Positions 1-8,708 of a DNA stretch of 60,519 nucleotides are shown here, one piece after another (the stretch's first letter is position 1; the number at the start of each line of letters is the position of its first letter). Origin of the DNA: Fibrobacter sp. UBA4375 (GTDB lineage Bacteria > Fibrobacterota > Fibrobacteria > Fibrobacterales > Fibrobacteraceae); NCBI GenBank assembly GCA_002391195.1, contig DGRZ01000093.1, forward strand, positions 1 through 60,519, in the 5' to 3' direction. The notes beneath the pieces were generated by a model. It had not been told where the DNA came from. It was given only the letters and a program-made list of their open reading frames with translations, and ran no database searches. Made by a program: the position numbers and the translations under genes.

Positions 1-181
1 CATCTTTCGAACCGGCATCCTTGCCGACGTTCTCGCCAACATTTTTATCATTTTCTGTTGACTCGGCGCTTTCGTCCTCCGGGAGACCTGTGTTGCTGGA
101 GGAATCGTCACTGCAGGCTAGAAACGCAAGAACTAGCGACACAAACAAAACCGACCATGACAGTTTAACAATTTTATCCAT
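1..181 (-). CDS. Lipoprotein, N-terminal part only (runs off window)
   Basis: Leftward reading frame that starts with ATG at 181 and is open to the window edge, so only about 60 N-terminal residues are visible. They form a bacterial lipoprotein signal: charged MDKIVK start, hydrophobic core, and lipobox L-A-F-L-A-C with the lipidated Cys at residue 23. The mature part begins with an acidic Asp/Ser/Glu/Asn-rich linker, the usual spacer in the surface lipoproteins of this organism. A strong AGGAGG ribosome site sits 7 nt before the ATG. The functional domain lies outside the window and is unknown. Confidence 0.75.
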   Translation of the reverse strand, partial: MDKIVKLSWSVLFVSLVLAFLACSDDSSSNTGLPEDESAESTENDKNVGENVGKDAGSKD

Positions 182-361
182 AACAGTCCTCCTCTAGGGG
201 TAGAACAAAGTATTTCCTCCCAGAACATAGAAAATTTTTCAAAAAAAGCCCTGTCATTTCCTAGTTCAAGGATATTCTGAACATTTTTTTCAAAGGGCCT
301 ACTTTGCTGCCTGCCAAGCATTCTTTTTTTTAAATTTGGCGTACCAATCCCTGAACTTTTA

Positions 362-369
362 TATATTTA
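362..369 (+). promoter_or_regulatory. Putative -7 element (TATATTTA) of dapA
   Basis: TAnnTTTr element ending 7 nt before the dapA ATG; a second copy, TAAATTTG, lies at 331-338. The spacing resembles that at ffh and surE and would give an mRNA with almost no leader. Assignment is by resemblance to the Bacteroidota -7 consensus TAnnTTTG. Confidence 0.45.
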
Positions 370-376
370 GGGCACT

Positions 377-1333
377 ATGCAGATTACAAAAGCTTCTCAA
401 CTTACTGGTGTTTTCCCCGCGTTGTTCACCCCGCTGATGGACGACGATCCCAAGTGTCTCCGCAACTCCGTCGACTACAAGAAGATGGAGAAGATGATTG
501 ACGACCTTATCGCTTCCGGCGTTTCTGGCATTCTCCCTGTGGGAACCACGGGCCAGAGTGCGACGGTCACCCACAAGCAGCACCTCGATATCATCAAGTT
601 CACGCTGGACTACGTGGACGGCCGCGTGCCCGTGATTGCAGGTGCCGGCAGCAACTGCACCCGCGAATCCGTCGAGATGATCGAAGAAGTCCTGAAGATT
701 GCGGAAGTCCCGGTCCTCTGCGTCACGGGTTACTACAACAACCCCTCGCAGGAAGGCATCGAGAAGCACTTCAAGACCCTCAGCTCCGAAACGGGCGCAA
801 AGATTATCATCTACAACGTGCCGGGCCGTACCGCAAGCTACGTCCACCCCGACACCCTCATCGCCCTTTCCGAAGACAAGAACATCATCGGACTCAAGCA
901 GGCGGTCGATTTCCGCATTGGCGAAAAGTTCCACGAAGACACGAAGCGCGTGATTAACGAGACGAAGAACAACGACTTTGCCGTGCTCAGCGGCGAAGAC
1001 GGATTCTTTATCGACATGCTGGAAATGGGTGGCACGGGCCTCGTGAGCGCAACGGCGAACATCCCCGAAGCGGCAAAGATTTTCGTGGACCTGTACAAGG
1101 CTTTCCAGAAGGGCGAGTTCCAGAAGTGCGACGACCTGCAGGACGCCGCCCGCGACTACGTTGAAGCGACCTTCTGCCGCAAGAACCCGATTCCTCTCGG
1201 AACCATGTTCAACAGCCCGCTCTTCCAGCCGATGACCAGCGTGAAGGATACCGCCCGCGGTGACGAAGCCGTGGCCCGCATCATGAAGCTCATCAACGAA
1301 AAGGCCGAGAGTTTGAAGAAGTACCATATCTAG
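377..1333 (+). CDS. dapA: 4-hydroxy-tetrahydrodipicolinate synthase (DapA family)
   Basis: 318 residues, a full-length DapA/N-acetylneuraminate-lyase-type TIM barrel. It condenses pyruvate with aspartate semialdehyde in lysine and diaminopimelate synthesis, in the cytoplasm. Family motifs are clear: GTTGQS (residues 56-61, where family members carry GTTGE), YYNNPSQEG (119-127), Y146 followed by NVPGRT, and the Schiff-base lysine K174 in the strand I-I-G-L-K-Q-A. The ATG at 377 is chosen because the family N-terminus fits and a TAnnTTTA promoter-like element ends 7 nt upstream; there is no good ribosome site. Other lyases of the same superfamily cannot be fully excluded, but the length and motifs favour DapA. 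It is monocistronic in appearance. Confidence 0.88.
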   Translation: MQITKASQLTGVFPALFTPLMDDDPKCLRNSVDYKKMEKMIDDLIASGVSGILPVGTTGQSATVTHKQHLDIIKFTLDYVDGRVPVIAGAGSNCTRESVEMIEEVLKIAEVPVLCVTGYYNNPSQEGIEKHFKTLSSETGAKIIIYNVPGRTASYVHPDTLIALSEDKNIIGLKQAVDFRIGEKFHEDTKRVINETKNNDFAVLSGEDGFFIDMLEMGGTGLVSATANIPEAAKIFVDLYKAFQKGEFQKCDDLQDAARDYVEATFCRKNPIPLGTMFNSPLFQPMTSVKDTARGDEAVARIMKLINEKAESLKKYHI

Positions 1334-1460
1334 ACGAAAGAACGCCGCTGCGCGGCTACAGACGAAAGACGAGAGATTGCCAAATAAATCTTTTCAAAAA
1401 ATCTCTCGTCTGTAGCGAAGCAACGCAATTGCGAAGCGTTCTCTCGTCTCTCGTCTATTT
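1334..1460. repeat. Dispersed GACGAAAGA/TCTCTCGTC inverted repeat
   Basis: Intergenic stretch built of GACGAAAGA and GACGAGAGA words, then their inverted counterparts (TCTCTCGTCTGTAGCGAAGC...GCGTTCTCTCGTC). The same word set recurs at about 58455-58555 and 59199-59412, so it is a dispersed family and could fold into a long hairpin. Confidence 0.7.
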
Positions 1461-1477
1461 TTAACTAGGAGAATCCC

Positions 1478-2173
1478 ATGGCAAAGAATAAATCCATTAG
1501 CGAAATCATCTGCGACTATATCAAGAAGCAGAAGCTCTCCCCCATTCCCGTTCAGACCCTGAACGAGGAAGCTTCTTCCACCCGCTACTTCGGCGGCGAT
1601 CTCAAGGAATTCATCGCTGCAGCCAAGACGCTGGGCGCCAAGGGAATCTTCGTGGAAGAACTCTACCTCGAAGACGACGAGTTCTACTACGACAGCGGCA
1701 TGGACGACGAAGAATACATGGCGCTCTACGGCAACGACGACTGCTGCTGCGACGGTCAGTGCAAGTGCGGCAAGTGTGAAGGCAAGAAAGGCAAGAAGGC
1801 AAAGGACGACGACGATTCCGATGTGGACGGCGTCTGGTTCGAGCCCGAAGACCTGGACGGTCTGGACCTGACCCTCCTGAAGCCCCAGATGGCCAAGTAC
1901 ATCGACCGTATCGGCGAGTGCTGCGGCGCCCGCCTCACGGTTCCCGGTGTGGACCGCCTGGAAGTGGAAATCTTTGCCGACTGGTACGACAAGTTTGCCG
2001 AGCTGGTGGACGAAGCCTCCGAAATCATCGAGGAAGACCCCAACGGCGCTCTGGAAGCCATCGAAGCCATGTTCAAGGCCGAAGAAGAGGCTGACAAGAG
2101 CGTGAAAAAGATTGCCGCTCACCCCCCGAAAGGTGGAAAGAAGACCGCAAAGTCTAAAAGCAAGAAAAATTAG
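1478..2173 (+). CDS. Acidic protein with a six-Cys cluster, function unknown
   Basis: 231 residues, not recognised. The N-terminal 60 residues look like a small globular alpha/beta region. It is followed by a very acidic segment with a cysteine cluster at residues 89-100 (C89, C90, C91, C95, C97, C100; pattern CCC-D-G-x-C-x-C-G-x-C), a Lys-rich stretch, an acidic Asp run, another helical region with C147-C148, and a strongly basic Lys tail. The cluster could bind a metal, an inference only. There is no signal peptide, so it is probably cytoplasmic. The ATG at 1478 has a good AGGAG ribosome site 8 nt upstream. It stands alone, with a terminator at 2211-2243. Confidence 0.75.
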   Translation: MAKNKSISEIICDYIKKQKLSPIPVQTLNEEASSTRYFGGDLKEFIAAAKTLGAKGIFVEELYLEDDEFYYDSGMDDEEYMALYGNDDCCCDGQCKCGKCEGKKGKKAKDDDDSDVDGVWFEPEDLDGLDLTLLKPQMAKYIDRIGECCGARLTVPGVDRLEVEIFADWYDKFAELVDEASEIIEEDPNGALEAIEAMFKAEEEADKSVKKIAAHPPKGGKKTAKSKSKKN

Positions 2174-2176
2174 TCC

Positions 2177-2203
2177 AGATGGCGAGTCAAGCTCGCCATG
2201 ACG
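2177..2203. repeat. Hairpin repeat (ATGGCGAG/CTCGCCATGACG variant)
   Basis: Imperfectly conserved member of the dispersed hairpin family ending in ATGAC. Arms are ATGGCGAG and CTCGCCAT with a TCAAG loop, so the stem sequence differs from the other copies while the architecture is kept. Confidence 0.6.
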
Positions 2204-2210
2204 TCTTGAA

Positions 2211-2243
2211 AAAAAGCCACGGTTTTGCCGTGACTTTTCTTTG
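2211..2243 (+). terminator. Rho-independent terminator
   Basis: Stem CACGG/CCGTG with a TTTT-containing loop, A-run before and TTTTCTTTG after. It lies between the rightward acidic-protein gene and the leftward xylanase gene and could serve both strands. Confidence 0.6.
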
Positions 2244-2282
2244 TATGATAAAAGAGATGCCGCAGCGAGTGCGGCATAACAA

Positions 2283-3758
2283 TTAGCGAGTAACGCGGAC
2301 CCTCATCATCTGGCTACCCTGCTTGACCAGGTAGATGCCAGACTTGTGGAACCTTGCGAATAGTGCATCCTGGAGAGAAGCGCCAGCAGCGACACTCACA
2401 CGGCCCAGGTTACGGCCCTGCATATCGAACACCTGCAGTTCCTTGTCGCTATTCAAGGAGAGATGGACATTGCGGATGGATGCGGGCGGTTCGTACTTGG
2501 AGCCCTTGTCCACATCCTTTTCGGTGAAGGTGATGTTGTCCACATTCACATAGCCGCCAGTAAATTCCACACGGAGGGTGTGGGTCCCTGCGGAAAGGGA
2601 CGTGGTCACCCCGGTGAAGGACTTGTAGTCATCCCAACCGTCTGTCAGGATATCCGAAATCGTGCCAACGTTGGTTCCATCTACGACGAGGTCGATAGAA
2701 GTTGTGCGGTTCTGATCATCGCCTCTGGCGGCGGAGAGTTCAAAGGTATAGGTTCCAGTATAGGTGACGTTCACCGTATATTCGGCCCAGTTACCGGGTT
2801 CAATGTCTCCCAGGTAAGTTCCGCCATTGGTGAAGTCTCCGTCCTTGTTCTGGTAGTCTTCGAATTCAATCTTTCCGGGCAAAGTTCCTACAGCGGTCTG
2901 TGCAGCAGCGCTAGAAGTGGGGGTAGAAGCGGAGCTTGTGGGATTCGTGGAGGCGCTGGAAGAAGGCGTAGGGGCAGTTCCTATATACACTCGTGACACG
3001 GGGAAGTCAAAGTTGCAAGAGGCAGTTCCGCTACCATTACCAACTTCACCAAGAACTTTGGCTTCATACATCTTGCCAAGATTCATACCGAGTTTCGCCC
3101 ACTCTTCAAAGTGCTTTGTAATGTCAATGGTTCCGCAAGCACGAGCGGATTCACGAACACCATAGAACTGCTCAAAAGTGGCCTTTCCGTGAAGAGCCCA
3201 CTGATCAACCTGAGTATGAGTCCACGCTTCATACTTTGCGCCATCGACAGTGTATTCGCCCTTTTTGGTCCAACCCCAACCCGTTCCACCTGGTTTATAC
3301 TGACTGGCCCAGTTGTCCACGATGTAGTACTCAATCATGGGGTTTTCTGACCAACCATAAATACCGATGAAGGAGTATCCGATATTCTGTTGACCACTCA
3401 TGGACACTTTGAAATCGGCATACATGTGTCCAAGTTCCGTGTAAGACTTGTCCGAGTTAAAGGACAATCCCGAACGGCACAAATAGTCATCGCTATTCTT
3501 AGCGATACACTCCATGGAACCGTCAGAATAGAAAGTGGCAGAACTAGCACCATTGCCGCCACGATACCACAACTCGTAATTATAGTCGCCAATCTTGCTG
3601 ATGGTCTGGTACTCTTCGCCGTTTCGGGTTCCGCTTGTCCTTGCGGATTGTCCAGAATGAGTAGTCGTACTACAGAAATCCTGGGCCAGAGCTTGTGAGG
3701 TGAAAAGACCAAGGGATAGCAGAGCTGCTGTCCCGACCGAAAAATATCCCTTTTTCAT
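2283..3758 (-). CDS. Secreted GH11 endo-1,4-beta-xylanase with CBM6
   Basis: 491 residues. Signal peptide 1-26 ending A-L-A-Q; GH11 jelly-roll catalytic domain about 27-260; Ser/Thr/Pro linker 262-290; CBM6 about 293-412; C-terminal domain about 430-491 containing LQVFDMQGR and G-I-Y-L-V-K, resembling a type IX sorting domain. The nucleophile is E143 (M-I-E-Y-Y-I-V) and the acid/base is E238 (V-L-G-E-V-G), the expected GH11 pair. It cleaves xylan backbone; CBM6 probably holds the enzyme on xylan. A tandem paralogue with the same domain order follows at 4103-5803. The ATG is preceded by GAGGAG. The duplicated 5-prime leader contains a terminator-like hairpin (3804-3829). Confidence 0.93.
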   Translation of the reverse strand: MKKGYFSVGTAALLSLGLFTSQALAQDFCSTTTHSGQSARTSGTRNGEEYQTISKIGDYNYELWYRGGNGASSATFYSDGSMECIAKNSDDYLCRSGLSFNSDKSYTELGHMYADFKVSMSGQQNIGYSFIGIYGWSENPMIEYYIVDNWASQYKPGGTGWGWTKKGEYTVDGAKYEAWTHTQVDQWALHGKATFEQFYGVRESARACGTIDITKHFEEWAKLGMNLGKMYEAKVLGEVGNGSGTASCNFDFPVSRVYIGTAPTPSSSASTNPTSSASTPTSSAAAQTAVGTLPGKIEFEDYQNKDGDFTNGGTYLGDIEPGNWAEYTVNVTYTGTYTFELSAARGDDQNRTTSIDLVVDGTNVGTISDILTDGWDDYKSFTGVTTSLSAGTHTLRVEFTGGYVNVDNITFTEKDVDKGSKYEPPASIRNVHLSLNSDKELQVFDMQGRNLGRVSVAAGASLQDALFARFHKSGIYLVKQGSQMMRVRVTR

Positions 3759-3803
3759 AATTGAACTCCTCTTCAGAAATCCAATCCCATTGTAAACATA
3801 TAC

Positions 3804-3829
3804 AAAAAAGCCCCGGATGTCACCGGGGA
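3804..3829 (-). promoter_or_regulatory. Leader hairpin with T-run before xylanase gene
   Basis: On the leftward strand, CCCCGG, a TGACAT loop and CCGGGG are followed by C and TTTTTT, about 45 nt before the xylanase ATG. The sequence is duplicated before the second xylanase with changes that largely keep the stem. It may be an attenuator in the leader or a terminator protecting the promoter from upstream transcription. Confidence 0.5.
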
Positions 3830-3869
3830 TGTGTGTAAATTTATGTAAAGGTGGCGATTTTCGCTTTTT

Positions 3870-4078
3870 TTCAAGGAGATGCCCGCCTGTGCGGGCATGA
3901 CAACATCAGGGCGTTTTTCACGTTCTTTCCAAGGGGATGCCCGCCTGCGCGGGCATGACAACATCAGGGCGTTTTTCGCGTTCTTTCCAAGGGGATGCCC
4001 GCCTGCGCGGGCATGACAAATTCGGGGCGATTTTCGCGTTTTTTTCAGTGAGATGCCCGCCTATGCGGGCATGACAAA
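3870..4078. repeat. Four tandem ~58-bp units each with a GCCCGCC/GCGGGC hairpin
   Basis: This 344-nt gene-free gap between the two xylanase genes holds the leader of the downstream gene plus four units of about 58 bp. Each contains ATGCCCGCC-TGCG-GGCAT-type hairpins (at about 3876-3902, 3935-3960, 3993-4018, 4051-4076) and a TTTTCGCGTTYTTTCAAGG-like spacer that is also repeated. Spacers are near identical, so this is not CRISPR. Confidence 0.8.
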
Positions 4079-4102
4079 ATGTGGTTTTTGACGTTTTTGG
4101 GG

Positions 4103-5803
4103 TTATCGAGTCACTCGAACCTGCATAAAGCGGCCACCCTGCTTGACCAGATAAGCGCCCGGTTTCTGGAACCGGACACGGAGGGTCTGTTCCAGGGAGG
4201 TTCCCTGCGCCACGGTAACGCGACCCAAGAAGCGTCCCTGCATGTCAAACACCTGCAAATTCCTGTCACATTCTACCAAGAACCGCGTTTTTACCAAGGC
4301 CATAGTGGCAGAGGAATACCACAGTTCCGCAGAAGACGAGGATATTTCCATAGCGGCGGAGGACACTTCCAAGGAGGAGGAACTTTCCGCAGTAGCGGAA
4401 GAAATTTCCAGGGCAGACGAAGAAGATTCTACCGATGCGGAGGATTCCGCCTGTGCAGACGAAGACGACTGCACCACAGCAGACGACGAAGACAACTTTG
4501 CAGAAGACGAAGATTGCTTCACGGAAGACGAGGACTGATTTGCAGAAGAAGATGATGCCGTGGTTTTCTTGGTGAACTTGAGATTGTCCACGTTCACATA
4601 GCCCCCGGTAAAGGTCACGCGGAGGGTATGGGGACCAGCAGTAAGGTTTGTCGTTTCAGCCGTAAAACTATCGTAATCGTTCCAACCGGTGGTCAATATG
4701 CCCGTAATGGAGGCCACCGCTTTTCCATCCACGGAAATGTCTACGGTTGTCGTACGATTCTGGTCGTCTTTTCGAGCGGCAAGGAGATCAACCGTGTAAA
4801 TCCCGGCCGAAGTAACCGATATAGGGTATTCCAACCATGCGCCCGGCTTGATTTCACCCACAATGTTTCCATAGACGGAGACTTCGTCACCACCGCTAGT
4901 GGCAAAGTTTTCTAGTTCCACCGTCCCAGGGATGTTGGTAACGGCAACGGGATTAACTGCAGAAGAACTGCTGGCAGAATTGTTTACGCTAGAACTGGAT
5001 GTGGGTGTGGAACCGTTGCCAATATACACCCTGGCAACAGGGAAATCAGCAGTCCCGGAAACACCACAACCATTTCCCGTACAACCGGCCTCACCAAGAA
5101 CCTTGGCCTCATAGAGTTTGCCGTCGGCCATGCCAAGTTCTTTCCATTTTTTTATGTGAGCAGAAACATTGATAGTACCGCAATCGCGAGCCGATTTACG
5201 AACGCTAAAATACTGATGGAATTCTCGATCATTATTGCCTCCAATCGCAGGTCCAAAACGAGTATTGCGGTAAACGGTATACACGGCGCCATCAATTGTG
5301 TAGTCTCCCTTCTTGGTATCACCGACCCAGTCGCCCGGCATATACTGGGCCAGCGTATTGTCCACCACATAATATTCTACAAGACCATTGGGGGCACCGC
5401 TAACACCTTCCATCCAGCCGTAGACCCCAACGTATGAATAGCCTACGCCCGAAATATTTTGCTTAACCAACTTGAATTCCGCCATGATGTCGCCGCCAAG
5501 CTGGTCATAGGTCTTGTCGCTATTGAACTGCAAGCCCATGCGGCAAAGGTAGTCCCCTGCCCCCTGGAAAGAGCAGCTCATGGAACCTTCGTTGTAAAAA
5601 GTGGCACTCCCCGACTGTGCATGGTCATACCATAACTGAAAGTCATAGTTGCCAACAGATCCCGTGACGTAGGAACCCGATACCGTCCTGCCTGTTCCGC
5701 TATGGCCTGTCGTACTGCAGAAATTCTGGGCCAGAACTTGTGTGGAAAGGAAACCAAGGGACAAGATCGTCAAAACCTTGGCGGACTTTGGTAAAACACG
5801 CAT
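4103..5803 (-). CDS. Secreted GH11 xylanase with CBM6 and long Ser-rich linker
   Basis: 566 residues from ATG 5803, which has GAGGAG upstream; a longer frame to 5917 merely reads through the duplicated leader. Order: signal peptide 1-26 (V-L-A-Q); GH11 domain about 27-262 with nucleophile E143 (L-V-E-Y-Y) and acid/base E238 (L-G-E-A-G); short Ser linker; CBM6 about 288-412; a roughly 95-residue linker of SSSS and SSSA blocks (about 415-510); then the same C-terminal domain as its neighbour (LQVFDMQGR, G-A-Y-L-V-K). It is clearly a tandem duplicate of the 2283-3758 gene, the main difference being the extended linker. The GH11 insertion C-T-G-N-G-C after E238 may form a disulfide. It hydrolyses xylan outside the cell. 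Confidence 0.93.
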   Translation of the reverse strand: MRVLPKSAKVLTILSLGFLSTQVLAQNFCSTTGHSGTGRTVSGSYVTGSVGNYDFQLWYDHAQSGSATFYNEGSMSCSFQGAGDYLCRMGLQFNSDKTYDQLGGDIMAEFKLVKQNISGVGYSYVGVYGWMEGVSGAPNGLVEYYVVDNTLAQYMPGDWVGDTKKGDYTIDGAVYTVYRNTRFGPAIGGNNDREFHQYFSVRKSARDCGTINVSAHIKKWKELGMADGKLYEAKVLGEAGCTGNGCGVSGTADFPVARVYIGNGSTPTSSSSVNNSASSSSAVNPVAVTNIPGTVELENFATSGGDEVSVYGNIVGEIKPGAWLEYPISVTSAGIYTVDLLAARKDDQNRTTTVDISVDGKAVASITGILTTGWNDYDSFTAETTNLTAGPHTLRVTFTGGYVNVDNLKFTKKTTASSSSANQSSSSVKQSSSSAKLSSSSAVVQSSSSAQAESSASVESSSSALEISSATAESSSSLEVSSAAMEISSSSAELWYSSATMALVKTRFLVECDRNLQVFDMQGRFLGRVTVAQGTSLEQTLRVRFQKPGAYLVKQGGRFMQVRVTR

Positions 5804-5846
5804 ATTGAACTCCTCTTCAGAATCCAATCCCAATGTAAACATATAC

Positions 5847-5873
5847 AAAAAATCCCCAGATGTCACCGGGGAT
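5847..5873 (-). promoter_or_regulatory. Leader hairpin with T-run, second copy
   Basis: Leftward ATCCCCGG, TGACAT loop, CTGGGGAT, then TTTTTT, matching the hairpin before the other xylanase. The stem changes include an added A-T/T-A pair and one G-T pair. Confidence 0.5.
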
Positions 5874-5927
5874 GTGTGTAAATTTATATAAAGATGGCGA
5901 TTTTCGCGTTTTTTCAAGGAATCAGGG

Positions 5928-6010
5928 AGATGCCCGCCTGCGCGGGCATGACAAATTCGGGGCGATTTTCGCGTTTTTTCAAGGAGATGCCCGCCTGCGC
6001 GGGCATGACA
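5928..6010. repeat. Two further ~57-bp hairpin-repeat units
   Basis: Two copies of the ATGCCCGCC/GCGGGCATGACA hairpin (5928-5953 and 5985-6010) with the same spacer as the array at 3870-4078. They lie between the gyrA stop and the leader of the second xylanase. Confidence 0.75.
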
Positions 6011-6044
6011 ACTTGATCAAGCTCTATCGGAGCAACAATCCGGA

Positions 6045-8696
6045 CTATTCCTCCGAAGAGTCGTCCTCCACCTGAACCCCTTCCACGTGGTCGAAGGTCT
6101 CCTTGGCCTCGGCGCTGTCCTGCTCAATGTCTTCCACACTGGGGAGAGCGGTAGCGTCTTGCACCACGTCGCCTTCGCGGAGGCTGATGGCCTTCACGCC
6201 CTGGGCGTTACGGCCCGTGAGGCGGATGTCGGCGGCCTTGATGCGGATCACCTGGCCTTCGCGGCTGGTGATAATCAGGTCGTAGTCGTCGGCGACGCTT
6301 TCCACGAACACGGCAGGACCGATCTTGTCGGTGACCTTCAGGTTGATAACGCCCTTGCCGCCACGACGGGTAATGCGGTAGGTACCGGGTTCGCTCCGCT
6401 TGCCGAAACCGTTTTCGGTAATGGTCAGCACCTTGTTACCCGCCTTGAGCCACAGGAGCGAAATCACCTCGTCGCCTTCGGCAAGCTTGATACCGCGCAC
6501 GCCGTGGGTTCCACGGCCCATGGGGCGGAAGCAGGTAATGGGGAACGTCAGTGCCTGGCCGTTTCGGGTGGCAAGCATCAGCAGGTCCTTCGGGATCGGG
6601 CGACCTTCAACATCTTCGGAACCGTCCTCCCCTTCGGCCACTTCAGCTTCGGCAGTCTCGGCGACCTGCTCCACGGCATCGTCAGCTTCGTTTGCATTCA
6701 ACGAAGCCTTGTATTCCTCTTCGGTCATGCCCACCAGCTGCACCTTCACCAGTTCGTCGTCTTCGTCCAGGCGAATAGCGTTCACGCCGGCCTTGCGGGG
6801 GCGGCTGAACAGGGTCAGGTCCATCTTGTTGATGATACCCTTCTTGGTGGCAAACACCAGACAGAAGAACCCGCCGAACTTGCGCACCGGCACAATGGCC
6901 TGCACCTTTTCGCCTTCGGTAAGTCCCACGAAGTTGATGATGGGGCGGCCCTTGCCGTTGCGGGTGCCTTCGGGCAGGCGGTAAACCTTGGTCCAGTAGG
7001 CACGGCCCTTGTTGGTGAACACCAGCAGGTAGCTGTGGGTGCTGGCCGTGAAAATCTGGTCCACGTTATCCTCGTCCTTGAGGGTCGCACCGATAATTCC
7101 CTTGCCACCGCGATTCTGGGCCTTGAAGGTATCAATGGGCAGGCGCTTGATGTAGCCTTCCTTGCTCAAGGTAATCACCTGTTCCTCTTCGGCAATCAGG
7201 TCTTCGTAATCCAGGTCATCTACAGAATCTTCGATGCTGGTGCGGCGTTCGTCGCCGAACTTGGCCACCACGGCATCCAGCTTTTCAAGCACGATGGCGA
7301 TACGGCGTTCCCGCTTGGCGAGAATGTCCTTCAGGTCGGCCACGGTGGCGATAAGCTCGTTGTATTCCGCTTCCAACTTTTCCAAGTTCAGGCCGGTGAG
7401 CTGGGCAAGACGCATATCCACAATGGCCTGGGACTGGATGTCGTCCAAGTTGAAGCGGGCCTGCAGGTTCTGCTTCGCCAACTCCGTAGTCTTGCTGTTC
7501 TTGATAATCTGCACCACCTCGTCGATATTCTGGGTGGCAATGCGGAGTCCTTCGATAATGTGGAGGCGAGCTTCCGCCTTCTTCAAGTCGAACTGGGTGG
7601 CGCGGGTAATCACGTCCATGCGGTGGTCCACGTACACCTGAATCAGCTCCTTGAGGGTCAAAAGCTTGGGCAGGTTGTTCACCAAGGCCAGGTTGTAGAT
7701 GCTGAAGGTGGTCTGCAGCTGGGTGTTCTTGTACAGGTTGTTCAACACCACTTCGGCAACGGCGTCGCGACGAAGTTCAATCACAATCCGCATGCCTTCG
7801 CGGTTGGATTCGTCGCGGATGTCGGTAATGCCGTCCACACGCTTCTCGCGGACCAGTTCCGCAATCTTCTTGCAGAGTTCCGCCTTGTTCACCATGTAAG
7901 GGATCTCGGTCACCAGAATGCGGGGCTTGCCCTTGCTGTCGGTTTCCACCTCGGTACGGGCACGCACACGCACACGGCCATGCCCTGTCAGGTAGGCGTC
8001 ACGGATACCCGCGCGGCCGCAAATCACGGCCCCTGTCGGGAAATCGGGGCCCGTCACCAGTTGCAAAAGGTCTTCGTCAGGAATTTCGGGATTTTCAGCC
8101 ACCGCGTGGATGGCGTTTGCAATTTCACGCAGGTTGTGGGGCGCCATGGAAGTGGCCATACCCACGGCGATACCCGTAGTGCCGTTCACCAGCATGTTGG
8201 GGAGCGCAGACGGAAGCACCAGGGGCTCTTCCAGGGACTCGTCGTAGTTGGGGCCCATGTCCACGGTGTCCTTTTCCAGATCCTCCAGCATCAGAGCGCC
8301 CAGGTTGTTCATCTTGGCTTCGGTGTAACGCATGGCGGCGGCACCGTCACCGTCGATAGAGCCGAAGTTACCCTGACCGAACACCAGCGGGTAGCGCAGG
8401 GAGAAATCCTGGGCCATGCGGACCAGGGTCTCATAAACGGCGGAGTCTCCATGAGGGTGGTACTTACCGATAACGTCACCCACGATACGGGCGCTCTTGA
8501 CCGTCGGCTTGTTGGGGACCACGCCCAGCTTATGCATGCTGAACATGACGCGGCGGTGCACCGGCTTGAACCCGTCTCGGGCATCGGGCAAGGCACGGGC
8601 CACAATCACGCTCATAGAGTAGCGCAAGTAGCAATCCTGCATGTCCTTCTCAATCAGGCTCTTGAACTGCGTTCCTGGTACCAATTCTTCTGACAT
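6045..8696 (-). CDS. gyrA: DNA gyrase subunit A
   Basis: 883 residues. The breakage-reunion domain is complete, with catalytic Y124 in AAAMRYTEAK and the quinolone-resistance region H-P-H-G-D-S-A-V-Y-E (S85 and E89 correspond to E. coli S83 and D87). The C-terminal beta-pinwheel has a GyrA box (QNRGGKGI), which separates it from ParC. An acidic insertion (E/A/D-rich, between blades) and an acidic tail ending D-D-S-S-E-E are present. GyrA cuts and reseals DNA in the gyrase tetramer; gyrB is not in the window. ATG 8696 has an AGAGGAAG site. It lies 12 nt after surE on the same strand and is probably co-transcribed with it. Confidence 0.96.
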   Translation of the reverse strand: MSEELVPGTQFKSLIEKDMQDCYLRYSMSVIVARALPDARDGFKPVHRRVMFSMHKLGVVPNKPTVKSARIVGDVIGKYHPHGDSAVYETLVRMAQDFSLRYPLVFGQGNFGSIDGDGAAAMRYTEAKMNNLGALMLEDLEKDTVDMGPNYDESLEEPLVLPSALPNMLVNGTTGIAVGMATSMAPHNLREIANAIHAVAENPEIPDEDLLQLVTGPDFPTGAVICGRAGIRDAYLTGHGRVRVRARTEVETDSKGKPRILVTEIPYMVNKAELCKKIAELVREKRVDGITDIRDESNREGMRIVIELRRDAVAEVVLNNLYKNTQLQTTFSIYNLALVNNLPKLLTLKELIQVYVDHRMDVITRATQFDLKKAEARLHIIEGLRIATQNIDEVVQIIKNSKTTELAKQNLQARFNLDDIQSQAIVDMRLAQLTGLNLEKLEAEYNELIATVADLKDILAKRERRIAIVLEKLDAVVAKFGDERRTSIEDSVDDLDYEDLIAEEEQVITLSKEGYIKRLPIDTFKAQNRGGKGIIGATLKDEDNVDQIFTASTHSYLLVFTNKGRAYWTKVYRLPEGTRNGKGRPIINFVGLTEGEKVQAIVPVRKFGGFFCLVFATKKGIINKMDLTLFSRPRKAGVNAIRLDEDDELVKVQLVGMTEEEYKASLNANEADDAVEQVAETAEAEVAEGEDGSEDVEGRPIPKDLLMLATRNGQALTFPITCFRPMGRGTHGVRGIKLAEGDEVISLLWLKAGNKVLTITENGFGKRSEPGTYRITRRGGKGVINLKVTDKIGPAVFVESVADDYDLIITSREGQVIRIKAADIRLTGRNAQGVKAISLREGDVVQDATALPSVEDIEQDSAEAKETFDHVEGVQVEDDSSEE

Positions 8697-8708
8697 TCGA
8701 TCTTCCTC

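Noticed and set aside
3773..3964. Short frame with C-P-R-R-R-A-S-P and V-M-P-A-Q-A-G-I-S motifs
   Set aside because: This is the translation of the hairpin repeat, a frequent false gene call.
3870..4078. Possible CRISPR array (regularly spaced palindromes)
   Set aside because: The spacers are near identical copies, there are only four units, and no cas genes are present; it is a tandem repeat.
6087..8693. 868-codon open frame antisense to gyrA
   Set aside because: Its low-complexity Val/His/Ala/Gly composition is typical of the antisense frame of a GC-rich gene; it lacks a start signal and domain motifs, while gyrA is certain.
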